A stretch of DNA of 64,000 nt from Lachnospiraceae bacterium 10-1 (GCA_000403495.2 KE159810.1:1-64000); one strand, 5' to 3'; positions 42,115 to 52,493 are shown, counted from the stretch's first letter. Translations and numbers: made by a program. Notes: a model not told the origin generated them from the letters alone.

Positions 42115-43014
42115 TCAACGACAGATATCAAAAATAAATTCGGCATTTTTTTCCATAGCGTCATATGCGGTCTTAAACGGCGACATCTGAAATACATGCC
42201 ACATCCCTTTAAAAACATCTATTTTAACAGAAACATTGGCTTGTACCATCCTTTCATGAAGCATTACAGAATCTGACAGCAGAATCTCATTATCACCTGC
42301 CTGAATATAGGTGGGCGGGAAACCGGAAAAATCTCCAAATAGCGGTGAAATCATAGGCTCTTTCAGATCCACATCTTTCACTTCCTTAGTTCCCACATAA
42401 TTATGAATCATCCGTTCTAAATATTCCGCATCCAGAACAGGATCTGCCTCTGCTCTTGTTTCATGTGTTTTTCCTGAAGAAGTCAAATCCGTCCAGGGAG
42501 ATAAAAGCACCAGTCCCCTGGGCAGCAGCCGCTTTTGCTGCTTCAATTTATGCACCAGAGACAATGCCAGATTGCCTCCCGCAGAATCTCCTGCTACAAT
42601 CACATCCCTTGCCCCATATCCTAAAAGCATAAGGTAGTCCCATGCTTTCATTGCATCCTCACACGCTGCCGGATAAGGATTTTCAGGTGCAAGACGGTAA
42701 TCAAAGCATAGTACGTCCATAGAAGTACTCTCAGCAAGCTTGGTGGTTAATATTCTTGCATACAGACTGCTTCCGGTAGAATATCCTCCTCCATGGCAGT
42801 ACAAAATTACATATTTTTTCATATGAACCCGGTTGACAGATACCCACTCCCCGTCCATTTCCCCGATTTTTACACTCTGAATTGCCCGTTCTTTTGAACT
42901 GCCCAAAAGCGCACCCACCTGATCCTGGGAATGGCGGTGCTTCTCAAGATCCTGATTGTCTATCATTCCATGTACTTTCCTAATCAGGGCCATTCTATTC
43001 TGATTCCTTGCCAT
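42115..43014 (-). CDS. Alpha/beta hydrolase (HSL-like esterase)
   Basis: 299 residues. Oxyanion motif YCHGGGYSTGSS, nucleophile elbow AGDSAGGNLAL, acid in TRAEADPVLDAEYL and His in GMWHVFQM form the triad of the hormone-sensitive-lipase family. No signal peptide, so it is an intracellular carboxylesterase or lipase; the substrate is probably a short acyl ester. Divergent from the acetyltransferase-like gene at 43152; the pairing suggests opposing ester making and breaking, which is inference. Confidence 0.9.
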   Translation of the reverse strand: MARNQNRMALIRKVHGMIDNQDLEKHRHSQDQVGALLGSSKERAIQSVKIGEMDGEWVSVNRVHMKKYVILYCHGGGYSTGSSLYARILTTKLAESTSMDVLCFDYRLAPENPYPAACEDAMKAWDYLMLLGYGARDVIVAGDSAGGNLALSLVHKLKQQKRLLPRGLVLLSPWTDLTSSGKTHETRAEADPVLDAEYLERMIHNYVGTKEVKDVDLKEPMISPLFGDFSGFPPTYIQAGDNEILLSDSVMLHERMVQANVSVKIDVFKGMWHVFQMSPFKTAYDAMEKNAEFIFDICR

Positions 43015-43151
43015 AGCTGTAACTTACGCTCCTTTTCAAAGTTTCTTTTCTATTCTAACACATTTTTTCCGTTTTGTGGTATACTACTTATATCTGAAGC
43101 AATTACCTTAAGCAACTGACAAAATATTTAAAACCAGAAGGAAATTCTCAT

Positions 43152-44477
43152 TTGAAAAATTCAAAAAAAGGCAATCGCCAGGAGCCTAAAATCTGGTACA
43201 AACTTGATCTGTCCGCTATCGTTTATCCCACTTTGCAAAGAAGGGATTTTTCTTCCGTTTACCGGCTGTCCGTTGTTTTAAAGGAGCCTGTAAAAGCAGA
43301 TATATTGCAACAGGCGGCAGATATCGCCCTCACCCGTTTTCCTACCTACAAAACTGCCATCCGAAAGGGATTGTTCTGGCGTTATTTGGAGCCAAACAAC
43401 CGCCCAGGCCCCTTTGTTCAGAAGGATATCCGCAATTTTTGTATGCCTATGCCCTTTAAAGCAGGCAATCGCTATCTGCTCCGTATTTATTATTATGGCT
43501 GTAGAATCTCTTTAGAAGCACACCACTGTCTTGGCGACGGTACCGGCGGTATGTATGTGCTGCAGACGATCACTGCCGTATACTTAAGGCTTTTAGGCCA
43601 TCAGGTCTCCAATCAGTATTTCGTCAAAGATATTAATGAACCGCCTGATCCTGAGGAGCTGGAAGACGCTTATATGCGTTACGCCAATGCCAAAGTATGT
43701 CCACCCCGTCCAGGAGAAAAAACTTACAGAGTCAGAGGCACGAGAGAACCTTTTTACACCTTTAACGTAATTGACGGCATCTTGTCTGTCAAACAGGTAA
43801 TGGCTGTTGCCAAAAAATACAATGCAACCATTACTGAATACTTAAATGCAGTCCTTTTATACGCCCTGCTGCAAAAGCAGAAAAAAGAACGCCGCATACA
43901 TTTACGTCCTGTTAAAATTGCCATGCCGGTGAATTTAAGACGTTTTTTCCCCTCAAAAACTCTGCGCAATTTTATCACTATGGTTTATCCTTCCATTGAT
44001 CCAAGGCTGGGTGAATACAGCTTTGAAGAAATTGTGATTCAAGTCCATAATTACATGCGTTACTATATAAATGAGAAATTTTTAAAAGGAGATATTACCA
44101 CCAATGCACGTACCCAGCAAAATTCCTTTATCCGGGTGGTTCCTCTTTTTATCAAAGACTTTGTGGTTCGGCAGTTTTATACCCAGGTTCAGGATAAAAA
44201 TTCTTCTGCCGGCCTTACCAACATGGGTGCACTTAAAGTTCCGAAGGACATGAAGCCTTATATTGACCGTTTTGATATTTACATGGGACAGCCCTTTTCC
44301 TCCCGTACTAACTGCGCCATAATCAGCTTTGAAGATACTCTCACTATTAATTTTGCAAGCAACATTATGGAAACTGATGTGGAACGGTATTTCTTCAGAA
44401 AACTGGTTGCAGATGGTGTTCATGTAACCATTGAAAGCAACCGGGAAGGTTTAGATACATTCTTTGACCAAATTTAG
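43152..44477 (+). CDS. Alcohol acetyltransferase/condensation-fold acyltransferase
   Basis: 441 residues from a likely TTG start with AAGGAAA upstream. EAHHCLGDGTGG is the HHxxxDG catalytic motif of the condensation/chloramphenicol acetyltransferase-like superfamily; the two-domain length and later PVNLRRFFPSKTLRNF fit alcohol acetyltransferase-like (AATase) proteins. It probably transfers an acyl group from CoA or a carrier to an alcohol. The downstream zinc-ribbon membrane protein starts 22 bp later and is likely co-transcribed. Confidence 0.85.
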   Translation: MKNSKKGNRQEPKIWYKLDLSAIVYPTLQRRDFSSVYRLSVVLKEPVKADILQQAADIALTRFPTYKTAIRKGLFWRYLEPNNRPGPFVQKDIRNFCMPMPFKAGNRYLLRIYYYGCRISLEAHHCLGDGTGGMYVLQTITAVYLRLLGHQVSNQYFVKDINEPPDPEELEDAYMRYANAKVCPPRPGEKTYRVRGTREPFYTFNVIDGILSVKQVMAVAKKYNATITEYLNAVLLYALLQKQKKERRIHLRPVKIAMPVNLRRFFPSKTLRNFITMVYPSIDPRLGEYSFEEIVIQVHNYMRYYINEKFLKGDITTNARTQQNSFIRVVPLFIKDFVVRQFYTQVQDKNSSAGLTNMGALKVPKDMKPYIDRFDIYMGQPFSSRTNCAIISFEDTLTINFASNIMETDVERYFFRKLVADGVHVTIESNREGLDTFFDQI

Positions 44478-44499
44478 AAATAATAGAAAGGAATCAATT

Positions 44500-45204
44500 A
44501 TGTCATATTGTGTAAACTGTGGTGTCGAACTGGATGCCTCCCTTGGAAAATGTCCGCTTTGTAATACTCCTGTTATTAATCCTTCTAAGCTGGAGGAAAT
44601 CACAAGAACTTCTCCCTATCCTAAAGAAAGCGGTCAGGTGGATGTGGTAAAAAGAAAGGATCTGGCAATCCTTTCCACCATTTCATTAACTGCCACCTCC
44701 TTATGCTGTCTTTTATTGAATCTTTTTGTTTTTTCCCAGTCCCCTTGGTCTTTGTTTATTATCGGCGCCTGCCTGCTTTTATTTGTGGTGCTGATTCCGG
44801 TGCTTGTCTATACCCGTCTGCCCATTTACATTTCCCTGTTATTTGATGGAATTGCCACAGGCTTTTACCTGTATATGATCACATTTAACACTTCATCAGA
44901 CAGATGGTTTCATGAGCTGGCACTTCCCATTACCCTGCTGGCCACAATATTAATAGAAATTTTTGCCCTTTTGCTCCGTTCCTTTCCTGTTTCTTACATC
45001 ACCACAGCACTTTATTTCTTCCTGGAAACTGCCATACTGTGCGTGGGAATTGAGCTGTTAATTGACAGTTACACAGATTCACCCCTTAAAATAATGTGGT
45101 CGGCAATCGTTCTTACCGTATGCAGTGTTATTGCAATTGCCCTGATCACGGTTTTATCAAGACGCCGCTTACGTGACGCAGTAAGAAGACGACTACACTT
45201 TTAA
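44500..45204 (+). CDS. Zinc-ribbon multi-pass membrane protein (DUF6320-like)
   Basis: 234 residues. An N-terminal zinc ribbon (CVNCGVELDASLGKCPLC) is followed by about six hydrophobic helices (from residue 60) and a basic tail RRRLRDAVRRRLHF. Clostridia annotations place DUF6320 proteins beside this acetyltransferase, which supports the label; function unknown. ATG 44500 has AAAGGAATCAATT upstream. Its 3' end overlaps the convergent gene at 45201 by 4 bp. Confidence 0.8.
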   Translation: MSYCVNCGVELDASLGKCPLCNTPVINPSKLEEITRTSPYPKESGQVDVVKRKDLAILSTISLTATSLCCLLLNLFVFSQSPWSLFIIGACLLLFVVLIPVLVYTRLPIYISLLFDGIATGFYLYMITFNTSSDRWFHELALPITLLATILIEIFALLLRSFPVSYITTALYFFLETAILCVGIELLIDSYTDSPLKIMWSAIVLTVCSVIAIALITVLSRRRLRDAVRRRLHF

Positions 45205-45575
45205 TATTTCTCCGGATAATCCGTTCCAGTCTCTGCCTGCATCTTTCGAATATACTGATCAGGCTCCTTTACCAGATTTAAAAATGTATTAAATGCCAGC
45301 AGAACCATCCTGTCCCCGTTTTGTCTGGTTTTGCTGTTATCCTGATCCAGCCTTGCTTTAAAATGATCCATCTGCCAGACCATTACATCTACCACCGTAT
45401 ACCCCTTCACATTTGCCCGACAGGCAAAATTTCCATTTTCCATGAAATATACAAACTCTTCATAAACTTCTTTATTTTGTTTTAATTTTTCATAAAATGC
45501 CTCTGCAAAATCTTTACTTTCTCCTGCATATGCACATAAATTCCTTATCCAATGCACCGCTTTATCTTGTTCCAT
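45201..45575 (-). CDS. Conserved hypothetical protein (124 aa)
   Basis: 124 residues starting MEQDKAVHWIRNLCAYAGES, all helical with conserved-looking Trp, His and aromatic residues (VVDVMVWQMDHFKARLDQDN). It is soluble, with no motif I recognise. ATG 45575 is preferred to the longer frame to 45653 because GGGAAGG is just upstream and the extension is basic and unconserved-looking. Convergent with and overlapping the zinc-ribbon gene. Confidence 0.75.
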   Translation of the reverse strand: MEQDKAVHWIRNLCAYAGESKDFAEAFYEKLKQNKEVYEEFVYFMENGNFACRANVKGYTVVDVMVWQMDHFKARLDQDNSKTRQNGDRMVLLAFNTFLNLVKEPDQYIRKMQAETGTDYPEKY

Positions 45576-45712
45576 GTGCCTTCCCTTTCCCTGATGTTTA
45601 ACCTTTACTTTATCCGCAAAAATCCTGTCTCTTATTATACTTAGTATCCCCATAAATGTCTACAAGCCGGAGAAAAATAAACAGTAATATATACAACTCA
45701 TGACATGTATAA

Positions 45713-45741
45713 TTGACATGCTTCTCCATTTATTATAATAT
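45713..45741 (+). promoter_or_regulatory. Promoter of the VanRS-like operon
   Basis: TTGACA (45713-45718) with TAATAT (45736-45741, 17-bp spacer), or TATAAT at 45734-45739 with a 15-bp spacer. The ATG of the response regulator follows at 45760 behind ATGGAGGTATACTT. Confidence 0.65.
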
Positions 45742-45759
45742 TTTTATGGAGGTATACTT

Positions 45760-46461
45760 ATGAGTGAAAAAATACTAGTTGTTGATGACGAAAAAGAAAT
45801 TACAGATTTAATTACCCTCTATTTACAAAGCGATGATTATACGGTTTACTCTTTTTATGATCCCTTAGAAGCCTGTCGTCTTGCAGAAACAATGGAATTT
45901 GACCTTGCAATTTTAGATGTTATGATGCCTGGGATGGACGGTTTTAAGCTCTGTCAGAAAATCAGGGAACATCACAATTACCCTATTATCATGCTTACTG
46001 CCAAGGAAGCTGAAACCGATAAGATTACCGGACTGACTTTAGGTGCTGATGACTATATGACCAAGCCCTTCCGTCCTTTAGAACTGATTGCCCGGGTAAA
46101 GGCACAGCTTCGCAGGTACAAAAAATATAATCAAATCTCAACGAATAATGATGACTCAAATATCATCATTCATGGCGGACTTATGCTGAATAATCTAACT
46201 CATGAATGCACTTTGGATGAAAAGCCTTTATCCCTGACACCTACGGAATTTACAATTCTTTATGTCCTTTGTCAGAAAAAGGGACAAGTAATCAGTGCGG
46301 AAGAACTGTTCCACTGTGTCTGGGGCGAAGAATATTTCAGTAAAAGCAACAACACCATTACGGTGCATATCAGACATCTGCGTGAAAAGATGAATGATTC
46401 CTTTGAAGATCCAAAATACATCAAAACCATTTGGGGGTGCGGATACAAAATTGAAGGCTAA
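45760..46461 (+). CDS. OmpR/VanR-like response regulator
   Basis: 233 residues. Receiver domain with VVDDEKE, phospho-Asp in LAILDVMMPGMDG and TKPFRP lysine; winged-helix C-domain with LTPTEFTILYVLCQKKGQVI and HIRHLREKMND. Most similar in build to VanR-type regulators of cell-wall stress systems. No vanH, vanA or vanX-like genes are nearby, so resistance should not be inferred. It overlaps the kinase gene by about 11 bp. Confidence 0.93.
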   Translation: MSEKILVVDDEKEITDLITLYLQSDDYTVYSFYDPLEACRLAETMEFDLAILDVMMPGMDGFKLCQKIREHHNYPIIMLTAKEAETDKITGLTLGADDYMTKPFRPLELIARVKAQLRRYKKYNQISTNNDDSNIIIHGGLMLNNLTHECTLDEKPLSLTPTEFTILYVLCQKKGQVISAEELFHCVWGEEYFSKSNNTITVHIRHLREKMNDSFEDPKYIKTIWGCGYKIEG

Positions 46462-47596
46462 GGATAAAACAAAATTTTTCATAGTACTGATTCTTTTCCT
46501 TAGCCTTGCACTAGGCATCGGCTATGGCATTTATTATCTTACAGATGTAGTTCTTAATGGTTCTTTTCTTGACTGGTTTTCCAATAATTATTTCCAAATG
46601 GAAGAACTGAAGGATCCGAAAACCAACGAACTGCGGATCATATATACGCCGCTCTGGCCTCAGTTAAAGCATTTTCTTCTCACTTTGTTTTTATTGCTGC
46701 TGGTATTTTTTGTTCTTTCTATTTACCTGGCCGCACATTTTTTTGCAAGACTGCAGGTACGCAAATCCATTTCCAGAACAAGCCGAATGCTGCATGCCTA
46801 CATACACCATGACATTGATTCTGATGATGTATTTCCCCCTTCTTACGCTGAGGTAGCTACACAGATCGTACAATTAAAATCCACTATGCAGCGCCAAGAG
46901 CAGGCAGTCAAGACGGAAACGGAACGAAAAAACGACCTGATTGCTTATCTGGCCCACGATTTAAAAACACCTCTTACTTCCGTAATCGGCTATTTGGATC
47001 TATTGGAAGAAGCGGCAGACATGCCGGAAAAACAACGTAAAAAGTATATCCATATTACACTGGAAAAGGCACTCCGCCTTGAAAAAATGATTAACGAATT
47101 TTTTGAAATTACCCGCTATAATCTGCAGGAAATTATTCTTGAAAAAGAAACGATTGACCTGTCCTTTATGCTGGTACAGTTAACTGACGAATTTTATCCC
47201 CTGCTTTCCGATCATGGCAATACCATAGAACTCCAGGCAGAAGAAGACCTGACTGTTTATGGAGATTCTGTCAAGCTGGCAAGGGTTTTCAACAATATTT
47301 TGAAAAACGCAATATCCTACAGTTATCCCAATTCCCCTATCAAAGTTTATGCAGGCAAGCGGGAAAAAGACATTTTTATCTGCTTTATCAATCAGGGAAA
47401 GAGCATTCCACAGGAAAAACTAAATGCTATTTTTGAAAAGTTCTTCCGAATGGATGAAGCCCGAAGCACCAACACCGGAGGCGCGGGCTTAGGGCTTGCC
47501 ATTGCAAAAGAAATCGTAACACTTCATGGAGGCTCCATAAACGCATCCAGTGAAAATGAAATGACCACCTTCAGCGTTACCCTGCCTCAACAATAA
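46451..47596 (+). CDS. VanS-like sensor histidine kinase
   Basis: 381 residues from TTG 46451. Two membrane helices (FFIVLILFLSLALGIGYGIY and LLTLFLLLLVFFVLSIYLAA) flank a short outside loop. H-box LAHDLKTPLTSVIGYLDLLE, N-box FNNILKNAISYS and G-box NTGGAGLGLAIAKEI follow. An in-frame ATG at 46394 would overlap the regulator by 68 bp and is less likely. The signal is unknown; cell-envelope stress is usual for the class. Confidence 0.9.
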   Translation: MKAKDKTKFFIVLILFLSLALGIGYGIYYLTDVVLNGSFLDWFSNNYFQMEELKDPKTNELRIIYTPLWPQLKHFLLTLFLLLLVFFVLSIYLAAHFFARLQVRKSISRTSRMLHAYIHHDIDSDDVFPPSYAEVATQIVQLKSTMQRQEQAVKTETERKNDLIAYLAHDLKTPLTSVIGYLDLLEEAADMPEKQRKKYIHITLEKALRLEKMINEFFEITRYNLQEIILEKETIDLSFMLVQLTDEFYPLLSDHGNTIELQAEEDLTVYGDSVKLARVFNNILKNAISYSYPNSPIKVYAGKREKDIFICFINQGKSIPQEKLNAIFEKFFRMDEARSTNTGGAGLGLAIAKEIVTLHGGSINASSENEMTTFSVTLPQQ

Positions 47597-47599
47597 CTT

Positions 47600-50500
47600 T
47601 TATTTGAAATATTCCACTCCTGATTCAAATATCTTAAGATCCTGTTCTCCGTAAATGTTTACTGCCACACCATCACCGCGGCGCTCCACATGCGCCATCT
47701 TACCCAGTACTCTTCCGTCAGGTGATGTAATTCCTTCAATGGCCCCATAAGAACCATTGATATTCCACTCTTCGTCCATTGATATACTGCCATTTAAATC
47801 TGCATACTGGGTTGCCACCTGTCCATTTGCAAAAAGCCTTTCAATCCACTCCTTTGATGCTACAAACCTTCCCTCACCATGAGAAGCCGGCGTTACATAT
47901 GTCTGCCCAAGCACTGCTTTTTGCAGCCAGGGAGATTTACTGGAAACCACTTTGGTATACACCATCTTGGAAATATGACGGTTGATAGTATTAACAGTAA
48001 GTGTAGGAGAACCTTCCTTTTGTCCTGTAATCTCCCCATAGGGCACCAGTCCTAATTTAATCAGAGCCTGGAATCCGTTGCAAATACCAAGAACCAAACC
48101 ATCTTTTTCATTGATAAGCTTCATAACTGCTTCTTTGATCTGAGCATTCTGAAAAGCCGCGGCAAAAAATTTTGCACTTCCATCTGGCTCATCACCTGCT
48201 GAAAAGCCTCCGGGAAACATGATAATCTGTGATTGGTCAATATCTTTTTTAAATACCTCAACAGACTCTCTGATCTCCTTTGCCGATTGATTTTTAAATA
48301 CCCTGGTAATCACTTCCGCTCCGGCAGCCTTAAAAGCCTTTGCACTGTCATATTCACAATTGGTTCCCGGAAATACCGGTATAAATACCGTTGGTTTTGC
48401 CTTTTTATTCCTGCACACATAAACATGCTCTGCCTTAAAAAGCCTGCTCTCTATCGGTTCAGTACCTTTTTCTGCCTTGGTAGGGAATACTTTTTCAAGT
48501 TTAGACTTCCATGCATTTAAGGCTTCCTCCATAGTTACAGTTACATTTTGATATGTAAAGACCTTCTCGTGATTTACATCTGCCACCTTTCGGAAATTCA
48601 GTCTTTCAGCTTCACCGCCATTTTCCTTTTCTTCAAAAAGGGCCGCCACATCTGCACTGTTCATTTCAAGAACAATATCTCCTAAGCAATTTTCAAACAA
48701 ATCTACTGCCTTTAATTCTTCTCTAAAGCTGACACCTAACTGATTACCGAAAGCCATCTTGCTTATTCCTGCCAAAAGCCCTTTTGAGTCAAGAGCATAA
48801 GCCGCTTTTACTCTGCCTTGCCGCATCAATCCGGTAATATAACTATACATACTCATTGCATGATCATAAACCGGAATATCATATTCATCCTTATCAAACC
48901 AGAATTGAATCAGTTCATCCCCTGCTTCCTTTAATTCCGGAGTGATCATTTCATTTTTCTTTCCCATATCAACTGCAAAAGATACTAAAGTGGGCGGTAC
49001 GTCAATGTCATTAAATGTCCCTGACATACTGTCTTTTCCTCCAATAGAAGGAAGTCCGTATCCAATCTGTGCGTCATAGGCGCCAAGGAGTGCTGAAAAT
49101 GGCTGCCCCCATCTTTCCGGATCAGAGGTCATACGCTTAAAATATTCCTGGAAGGTAAAACGGATCTTACTAAAATCACCGCCCGCTGCCACGATTTTAG
49201 CCATAGATTCCGTAACTGCATAAACAGCTCCATGATAAGGACTCCACTTAGAAAGGTATGGATCGAATCCATAACTCATCATGGTTACTGTATCAGTCTT
49301 TCCTTCTAAAACAGGAAGTTTTGCCACCATAACCTGGGTTTCCGTAAGCTGGTATTTTCCACCATAGGGCATAAATACACTGCCTGCACCAACAGAAGAA
49401 TCAAACATCTCCACAAGTCCTTTTTGTGAGCAGACATTAAGGTCGCTTAACAGGGTAAGCCATGCGCCTTTTATATCCTGATCCTCTAATGCCTTCTGTA
49501 CGCCTTCTACCGCAATCTTTTTTAAGTAATTTTCTTCCTGCTCCGGAATATCCACACTTACCCTTGTTTCCTGGTGGGCTCCGTTGGTATCAAGAAATGC
49601 TCTGGAAATATTAACAATTTCTTTTCCACGCCATTTAAGCACCAGTCTGGGATTGCTGGTAACTACTGCGACAGGCACAGCCTCAAGATTTTCTTCTGCA
49701 GCATATTCCAAAAAGCTGTCCACATCCTTTGGAGCCACTACCACAGCCATTCTTTCCTGGGACTCGGAAATTGCCAGCTCTGTACCGTCAAGCCCTGCAT
49801 ACTTTTTAGGTACCTTATCAAGATCTACCGCAAGACCTGCTGCCAGCTCTCCAATTGCCACAGATACGCCGCCTGCCCCAAAATCATTACATTTTTTAAT
49901 AATCCTGCTAACCTCTCCTCTGCGGAAAAGCCTCTGTATTTTACGTTCCGTAGGCGCATTTCCTTTCTGCACCTCCGCCCCGCACTTTTCAATTGAACAT
50001 TCCGTATGTACCTTGGAAGAGCCGGTTGCACCTCCACACCCGTCACGCCCTGTTCTTCCTCCCAGTAAAATAATCACATCATCAGGATCGGAAGTTTCCC
50101 GAATCACATTTTTTCTTGGAGCAGCACCCATAACAGCGCCAATCTCCATACGTTTTGCCACATAATCAGGATGATAAATTTCCTTCACATAACCTGTGGC
50201 AAGCCCAATCTGATTGCCATAGGAAGAATACCCGCTGGCAGCACCACGCACCAGCTTTTTCTGGGATAATTTTCCCTTTAAAGTCTCAGATACCGGAACC
50301 GTAGGATCCGCCGCACCGGTAATACGCATAGCCTGATATACATATCCTCTGCCTGACAAAGGATCTCTGATGGCACCGCCAAGACAGGTTGCCGCGCCGC
50401 CAAAAGGTTCTATTTCTGTAGGATGATTATGAGTTTCATTTTTGAAAAATACCAGCCACTCTTCCGTGACAGGTCCGTCTCCGTAATCTGCCTCCACAGG

Positions 50501-51424
50501 AACCACCACAGAACAGGCATTAATCTCATCTGATTCCTCCATATCCTGCAATTTTCCATCTTTCTTTAATTTACGCATTGCCATCAGCGCTAAATCCATT
50601 AAGCAGACAAATTTATCGTTTCTGTCTGCATATATCTCGCTTCTGGTGTCCAGATAGCTCTGATAAGTAGTTTCAATAGGCGTTCTGTAATAGCCTTCCT
50701 TAAATTCAATTTCCTTAAGCTCCGTAGAAAAAGTAGTATGCCGGCAGTGATCTGACCAGTAGGTATCCAGCACGCGTATTTCCGTCATGGTAGGATTTCT
50801 ATGTTCTTCATTTGCAAAATAATTTTGAATATGAAGAAAGTCCTTAAAGGTCATGGCCAGTTCCAGACTCTCATATAATTCCCGTAATTTTTCGTCTTCC
50901 ATATCGATAAATCCGTCAAATATAATTACATCAGCCGGATCATCATATGCTGCAATCAGAGTATCCGGTTTTTCCATCCCTGTTTCTCTGGAATCAACCG
51001 GATTAATGCAATACGCTTTTATATTTTCAAATTCTTTGGAAGAAATTTCTCCAATAATCAAATAAGTAACCGCAGTGTGGATTACCGGCTCCTCATCCTC
51101 CTTAAGGAACTTTACACACTGTATGGCAGAATCTGCACGCTGGTCAAACTGTCCCGGCAGATATTCCACGCTAAACACCTGCCCATCCACAGGAATTTCA
51201 AAAGACTCTCTGTATAAAATATCAACAGGTGGTTCAGCAAATACCCCCTTTAATGCCCGTTCAAAAGTTTCCTCCGAAAGGTTTTCCACATCATAACGGA
51301 TAAACACGCGAACCTGACGAATGCCTGTAATTCCCAAATAACTGCTGATTTCTTCTTGTAATTCTTTTGCCTTTACCGCAAAAGGAGCTTTCTTTTCTAC
51401 ATAGATACGTTTTACGTTTCCCAT
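47600..51424 (-). CDS. purL: Phosphoribosylformylglycinamidine synthase (one-chain PurL)
   Basis: 1274 residues from MGNVKRIYVEKKAPFAVKA. PurS-like N-domain; the central synthetase halves have SDHCRHTTF, ETHNHPTEIEPFGGAATCLGG, GGKDSMSGTF and GGRTGRDGCGGATG; the C-terminal glutaminase has PVFPGTNCEYDSAKAF, catalytic Cys in GICNGFQAL and His in PASHGEGRF. Catalyses the fourth step of purine synthesis, converting FGAR to FGAM. A GGAGG sits just before an in-frame ATG at 51439, so the exact start is uncertain. Convergent with the kinase gene, 3 bp apart. Confidence 0.96.
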   Translation of the reverse strand: MGNVKRIYVEKKAPFAVKAKELQEEISSYLGITGIRQVRVFIRYDVENLSEETFERALKGVFAEPPVDILYRESFEIPVDGQVFSVEYLPGQFDQRADSAIQCVKFLKEDEEPVIHTAVTYLIIGEISSKEFENIKAYCINPVDSRETGMEKPDTLIAAYDDPADVIIFDGFIDMEDEKLRELYESLELAMTFKDFLHIQNYFANEEHRNPTMTEIRVLDTYWSDHCRHTTFSTELKEIEFKEGYYRTPIETTYQSYLDTRSEIYADRNDKFVCLMDLALMAMRKLKKDGKLQDMEESDEINACSVVVPVEADYGDGPVTEEWLVFFKNETHNHPTEIEPFGGAATCLGGAIRDPLSGRGYVYQAMRITGAADPTVPVSETLKGKLSQKKLVRGAASGYSSYGNQIGLATGYVKEIYHPDYVAKRMEIGAVMGAAPRKNVIRETSDPDDVIILLGGRTGRDGCGGATGSSKVHTECSIEKCGAEVQKGNAPTERKIQRLFRRGEVSRIIKKCNDFGAGGVSVAIGELAAGLAVDLDKVPKKYAGLDGTELAISESQERMAVVVAPKDVDSFLEYAAEENLEAVPVAVVTSNPRLVLKWRGKEIVNISRAFLDTNGAHQETRVSVDIPEQEENYLKKIAVEGVQKALEDQDIKGAWLTLLSDLNVCSQKGLVEMFDSSVGAGSVFMPYGGKYQLTETQVMVAKLPVLEGKTDTVTMMSYGFDPYLSKWSPYHGAVYAVTESMAKIVAAGGDFSKIRFTFQEYFKRMTSDPERWGQPFSALLGAYDAQIGYGLPSIGGKDSMSGTFNDIDVPPTLVSFAVDMGKKNEMITPELKEAGDELIQFWFDKDEYDIPVYDHAMSMYSYITGLMRQGRVKAAYALDSKGLLAGISKMAFGNQLGVSFREELKAVDLFENCLGDIVLEMNSADVAALFEEKENGGEAERLNFRKVADVNHEKVFTYQNVTVTMEEALNAWKSKLEKVFPTKAEKGTEPIESRLFKAEHVYVCRNKKAKPTVFIPVFPGTNCEYDSAKAFKAAGAEVITRVFKNQSAKEIRESVEVFKKDIDQSQIIMFPGGFSAGDEPDGSAKFFAAAFQNAQIKEAVMKLINEKDGLVLGICNGFQALIKLGLVPYGEITGQKEGSPTLTVNTINRHISKMVYTKVVSSKSPWLQKAVLGQTYVTPASHGEGRFVASKEWIERLFANGQVATQYADLNGSISMDEEWNINGSYGAIEGITSPDGRVLGKMAHVERRGDGVAVNIYGEQDLKIFESGVEYFK

Positions 51425-51549
51425 GGTGAGATTAATCATCCTCCGTTTACTTTGTTTTAACAGTTCAGTTTATTGTGTAACACTTTTATTATACTGAATT
51501 CCTTATATTTTGCAAGACCGCCCCAACGGATATTACCGCCGCAAGCTTC

Positions 51550-52491
51550 CTACTGGTGAAGCCTGTGAATCAGGCGGTATGCCACATCTCCTTGAGAGAT
51601 CAGTGCCTGCGTATGTGCAAAAAATACGATTCCATCCGTAGGCGCCTTTATAATTTCCTTAATATATCCTTCATAAGGATCAAGTATTTCCGCTAAAGGA
51701 TATCCATATCTCACATCCTCGCCGGTCCTTACCAATCCCTTAAATATTCCCCCTGATTCCACAAATACATCTATCAGATCCTGCTCAAAAATCACATGGC
51801 TGATATAACCACTGTGGCTTTCATATCTTATAATTCCCATCCTGGTTAAAAAGCGAAGCACTGCGGCAACTGCCTGCTTTGCACTTTCCTCATCAACAGA
51901 ATCGTTTTTATTTGTATATACGGAAAAAGCAGCTGTCATATCATTCTGCCAATTATAATTTAATGTTTTTGTATCAAGAGGAGTAGGTTTTTTTATCATC
52001 ACATAAGGCAGCCCAAATAAATTTGCCAGAGATGCATTTTGATACCCTGTTTCCATCATCCGTACATGGGGAACAAATTCTCCCTCAATATAAAAACTGG
52101 TAAGCTGTATCCCGTAACTGTATTCCATAATCTTATAAAAGATATTGCAGGCAATCCGCTCCGTGGTATCTCCATCTGCTCTTCCCGGAAAACATCGGTT
52201 AATATCAACATCCTCAACACCGAAAAATCTCCTGCCCACATTAATGCTCATGCTGTTGATAACAGGTATTACCAAAATCTTTTTATTTGAATTTACACAG
52301 CCATTGGCTTCCAGTTCCTTCAATGCCCTGACTAATTGAGAACAAATATACATCTGTTGAATTTCATTTCCCCTCACAGAGCCTAAAATACATGCTGCCG
52401 GATCAGCCTCCCTTCTCCCAAAGCAATACCCCTGTACAACCATATCCTCCCGGTAGGAAGAGTGAACTCTGCAGACTTCTTCTTTATACAT
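51550..52491 (-). CDS. Aspartoacylase-like protein lacking zinc ligands
   Basis: 313 residues, related to the succinylglutamate desuccinylase/aspartoacylase (M14-type) family and to its neighbour at 52494-53429. The zinc motif HGNE of the neighbour is replaced by RGNE (GSVRGNEIQQMY) and the DVHAS segment by QLTSF, so both zinc His residues are missing, while NRCFPGRADGDTTERIA and the C-terminal lipoyl-like domain (ADILDPYEGYIKEIIKAPTD) remain. Probably a non-catalytic partner or binding protein. ATG 52491 follows GAGGGGG and the preceding gene's stop. Confidence 0.82.
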   Translation of the reverse strand: MYKEEVCRVHSSYREDMVVQGYCFGRREADPAACILGSVRGNEIQQMYICSQLVRALKELEANGCVNSNKKILVIPVINSMSINVGRRFFGVEDVDINRCFPGRADGDTTERIACNIFYKIMEYSYGIQLTSFYIEGEFVPHVRMMETGYQNASLANLFGLPYVMIKKPTPLDTKTLNYNWQNDMTAAFSVYTNKNDSVDEESAKQAVAAVLRFLTRMGIIRYESHSGYISHVIFEQDLIDVFVESGGIFKGLVRTGEDVRYGYPLAEILDPYEGYIKEIIKAPTDGIVFFAHTQALISQGDVAYRLIHRLHQ

Positions 52492-52493
52492 GA

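Noticed and set aside
45760-47596. Vancomycin resistance locus
   Set aside because: Only a VanR/VanS-like regulatory pair is present; no ligase, dehydrogenase or dipeptidase genes accompany it.
49584-50165. 193-codon plus-strand frame inside purL
   Set aside because: Opposite-strand shadow of conserved purL motifs; low-complexity Ser/Pro/Ala composition.
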